Shown here: positions 41,288-41,320 of the stretch, one piece after another
Layout of the letters: each line of letters starts with the position of its first letter
How positions within the stretch are numbered: the stretch's first letter is position 1
Translations under genes and position numbers: made by a program
Assembly: GCA_002361935.1 (NCBI GenBank)
Contig: DESD01000063.1
Span: 22,515-63,834 of the forward strand
Reading direction: 5' to 3'
Length of the DNA stretch: 41,320 bases
Source of the DNA: Ruminococcaceae bacterium UBA3323
GTDB taxonomy: Bacteria; Bacillota; Clostridia; Oscillospirales; Acutalibacteraceae
The notes under the pieces: model-generated
Told to the model about the DNA's origin: nothing
The model's database searches: none
The model's input: the letters and a program-made list of their open reading frames with translations, nothing else

Positions 41288-41320
41288 ATGGGATTTTCCT
41301 CTTGCTATCGAAAGGTACAC
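41288..41320 (-). repeat. Structured dispersed repeat, copy R5 (cut by window end)
   Basis: The right end of another minus-strand copy: ATGGGATT, then TCCTCTTGCTATCGAAAGG and TACAC, matching R4 over 33 bases with one difference. The rest lies beyond the window. Confidence 0.75.

Overview
The window is a low-GC chromosomal segment, most likely from a gut-type member of the Clostridia (Oscillospirales or a related order; the exact family cannot be fixed from sequence alone). The reasons are strong AGGAG-type ribosome binding sites, consensus sigma-A promoters, many intrinsic terminators with U-tracts, an aspartate carbamoyltransferase regulatory chain, BspA-type leucine-rich repeats, and a clostridial style of arginine operon. 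Nearly every gene belongs to a recognisable family.

Layout. (1) 1-2.3 kb: the end of pyrI, then a GntR/YtrA-type regulator with an ABC-2 exporter. (2) 2.4-5.7 kb: a LysR regulator, mtnA and an MTA/SAH-deaminase-like amidohydrolase, a nucleoside/methylthio salvage operon. (3) 5.7-7.0 kb: a remnant of a cyclophilin-like protein and an alpha/beta hydrolase. (4) 7.1-17.5 kb: one long arginine/carbamoyl-phosphate operon, argC-argJ-argB-argD-argF-carA-carB. Its last gene is an in-frame fusion of carbamoyl-phosphate synthase large subunit to a diaminopimelate-epimerase-like domain. ArgR-type boxes lie upstream of argC. (5) 17.5-18.8 kb: a stand-alone phage-type lysis cassette (XhlA-like protein, holin, M23 endolysin) with its own promoter and terminator. 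(6) 18.8-20.6 kb: tRNA-Thr, tRNA-Asp and gdhA. (7) 20.7-23.9 kb: an M28 peptidase, an S66 peptidase and a DUF6512-like membrane protein. (8) 24.0-25.2 kb: tRNA-Ser followed by two copies of a structured repeat, each ending in a copy of the tRNA 3' end. (9) 24.4-26.9 kb: two unrecognised membrane proteins and a radical SAM/SPASM enzyme. (10) 27.0-38.3 kb: a two-component system, an MFS-type carrier coupled to a membrane-anchored LRR protein, and a MacB/FtsX-type ABC system with a tandemly duplicated permease whose second copy is frameshifted. (11) 38.3-41.3 kb: a secreted, membrane-anchored accessory protein, a GNAT acetyltransferase, a lipoprotein and further copies of the structured repeat.

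How the genes work together. The arginine operon makes ornithine by the cyclic acetyl route (bifunctional ArgJ) and carbamoyl phosphate by CarAB, then joins them with ArgF. Carbamoyl phosphate also feeds the pyrBI step, and GdhA supplies glutamate. The ABC/FtsX system with its surface protein and the nearby two-component system looks like a cell-envelope stress or efflux module.

The least explained signal is a dispersed element of about 100 bp (24143-24245, 24264-24363, partial at 25172, 41128-41227, partial at 41288). Copies differ in sequence but keep the same paired stems through compensatory changes, including what looks like an H-type pseudoknot. The copies whose upstream side can be examined mostly start just downstream of an intrinsic terminator. 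The CarB-DapF fusion, with an altered DapF active site, and the orphan lysis cassette sharing an intergenic region with argC are the next most interesting observations.
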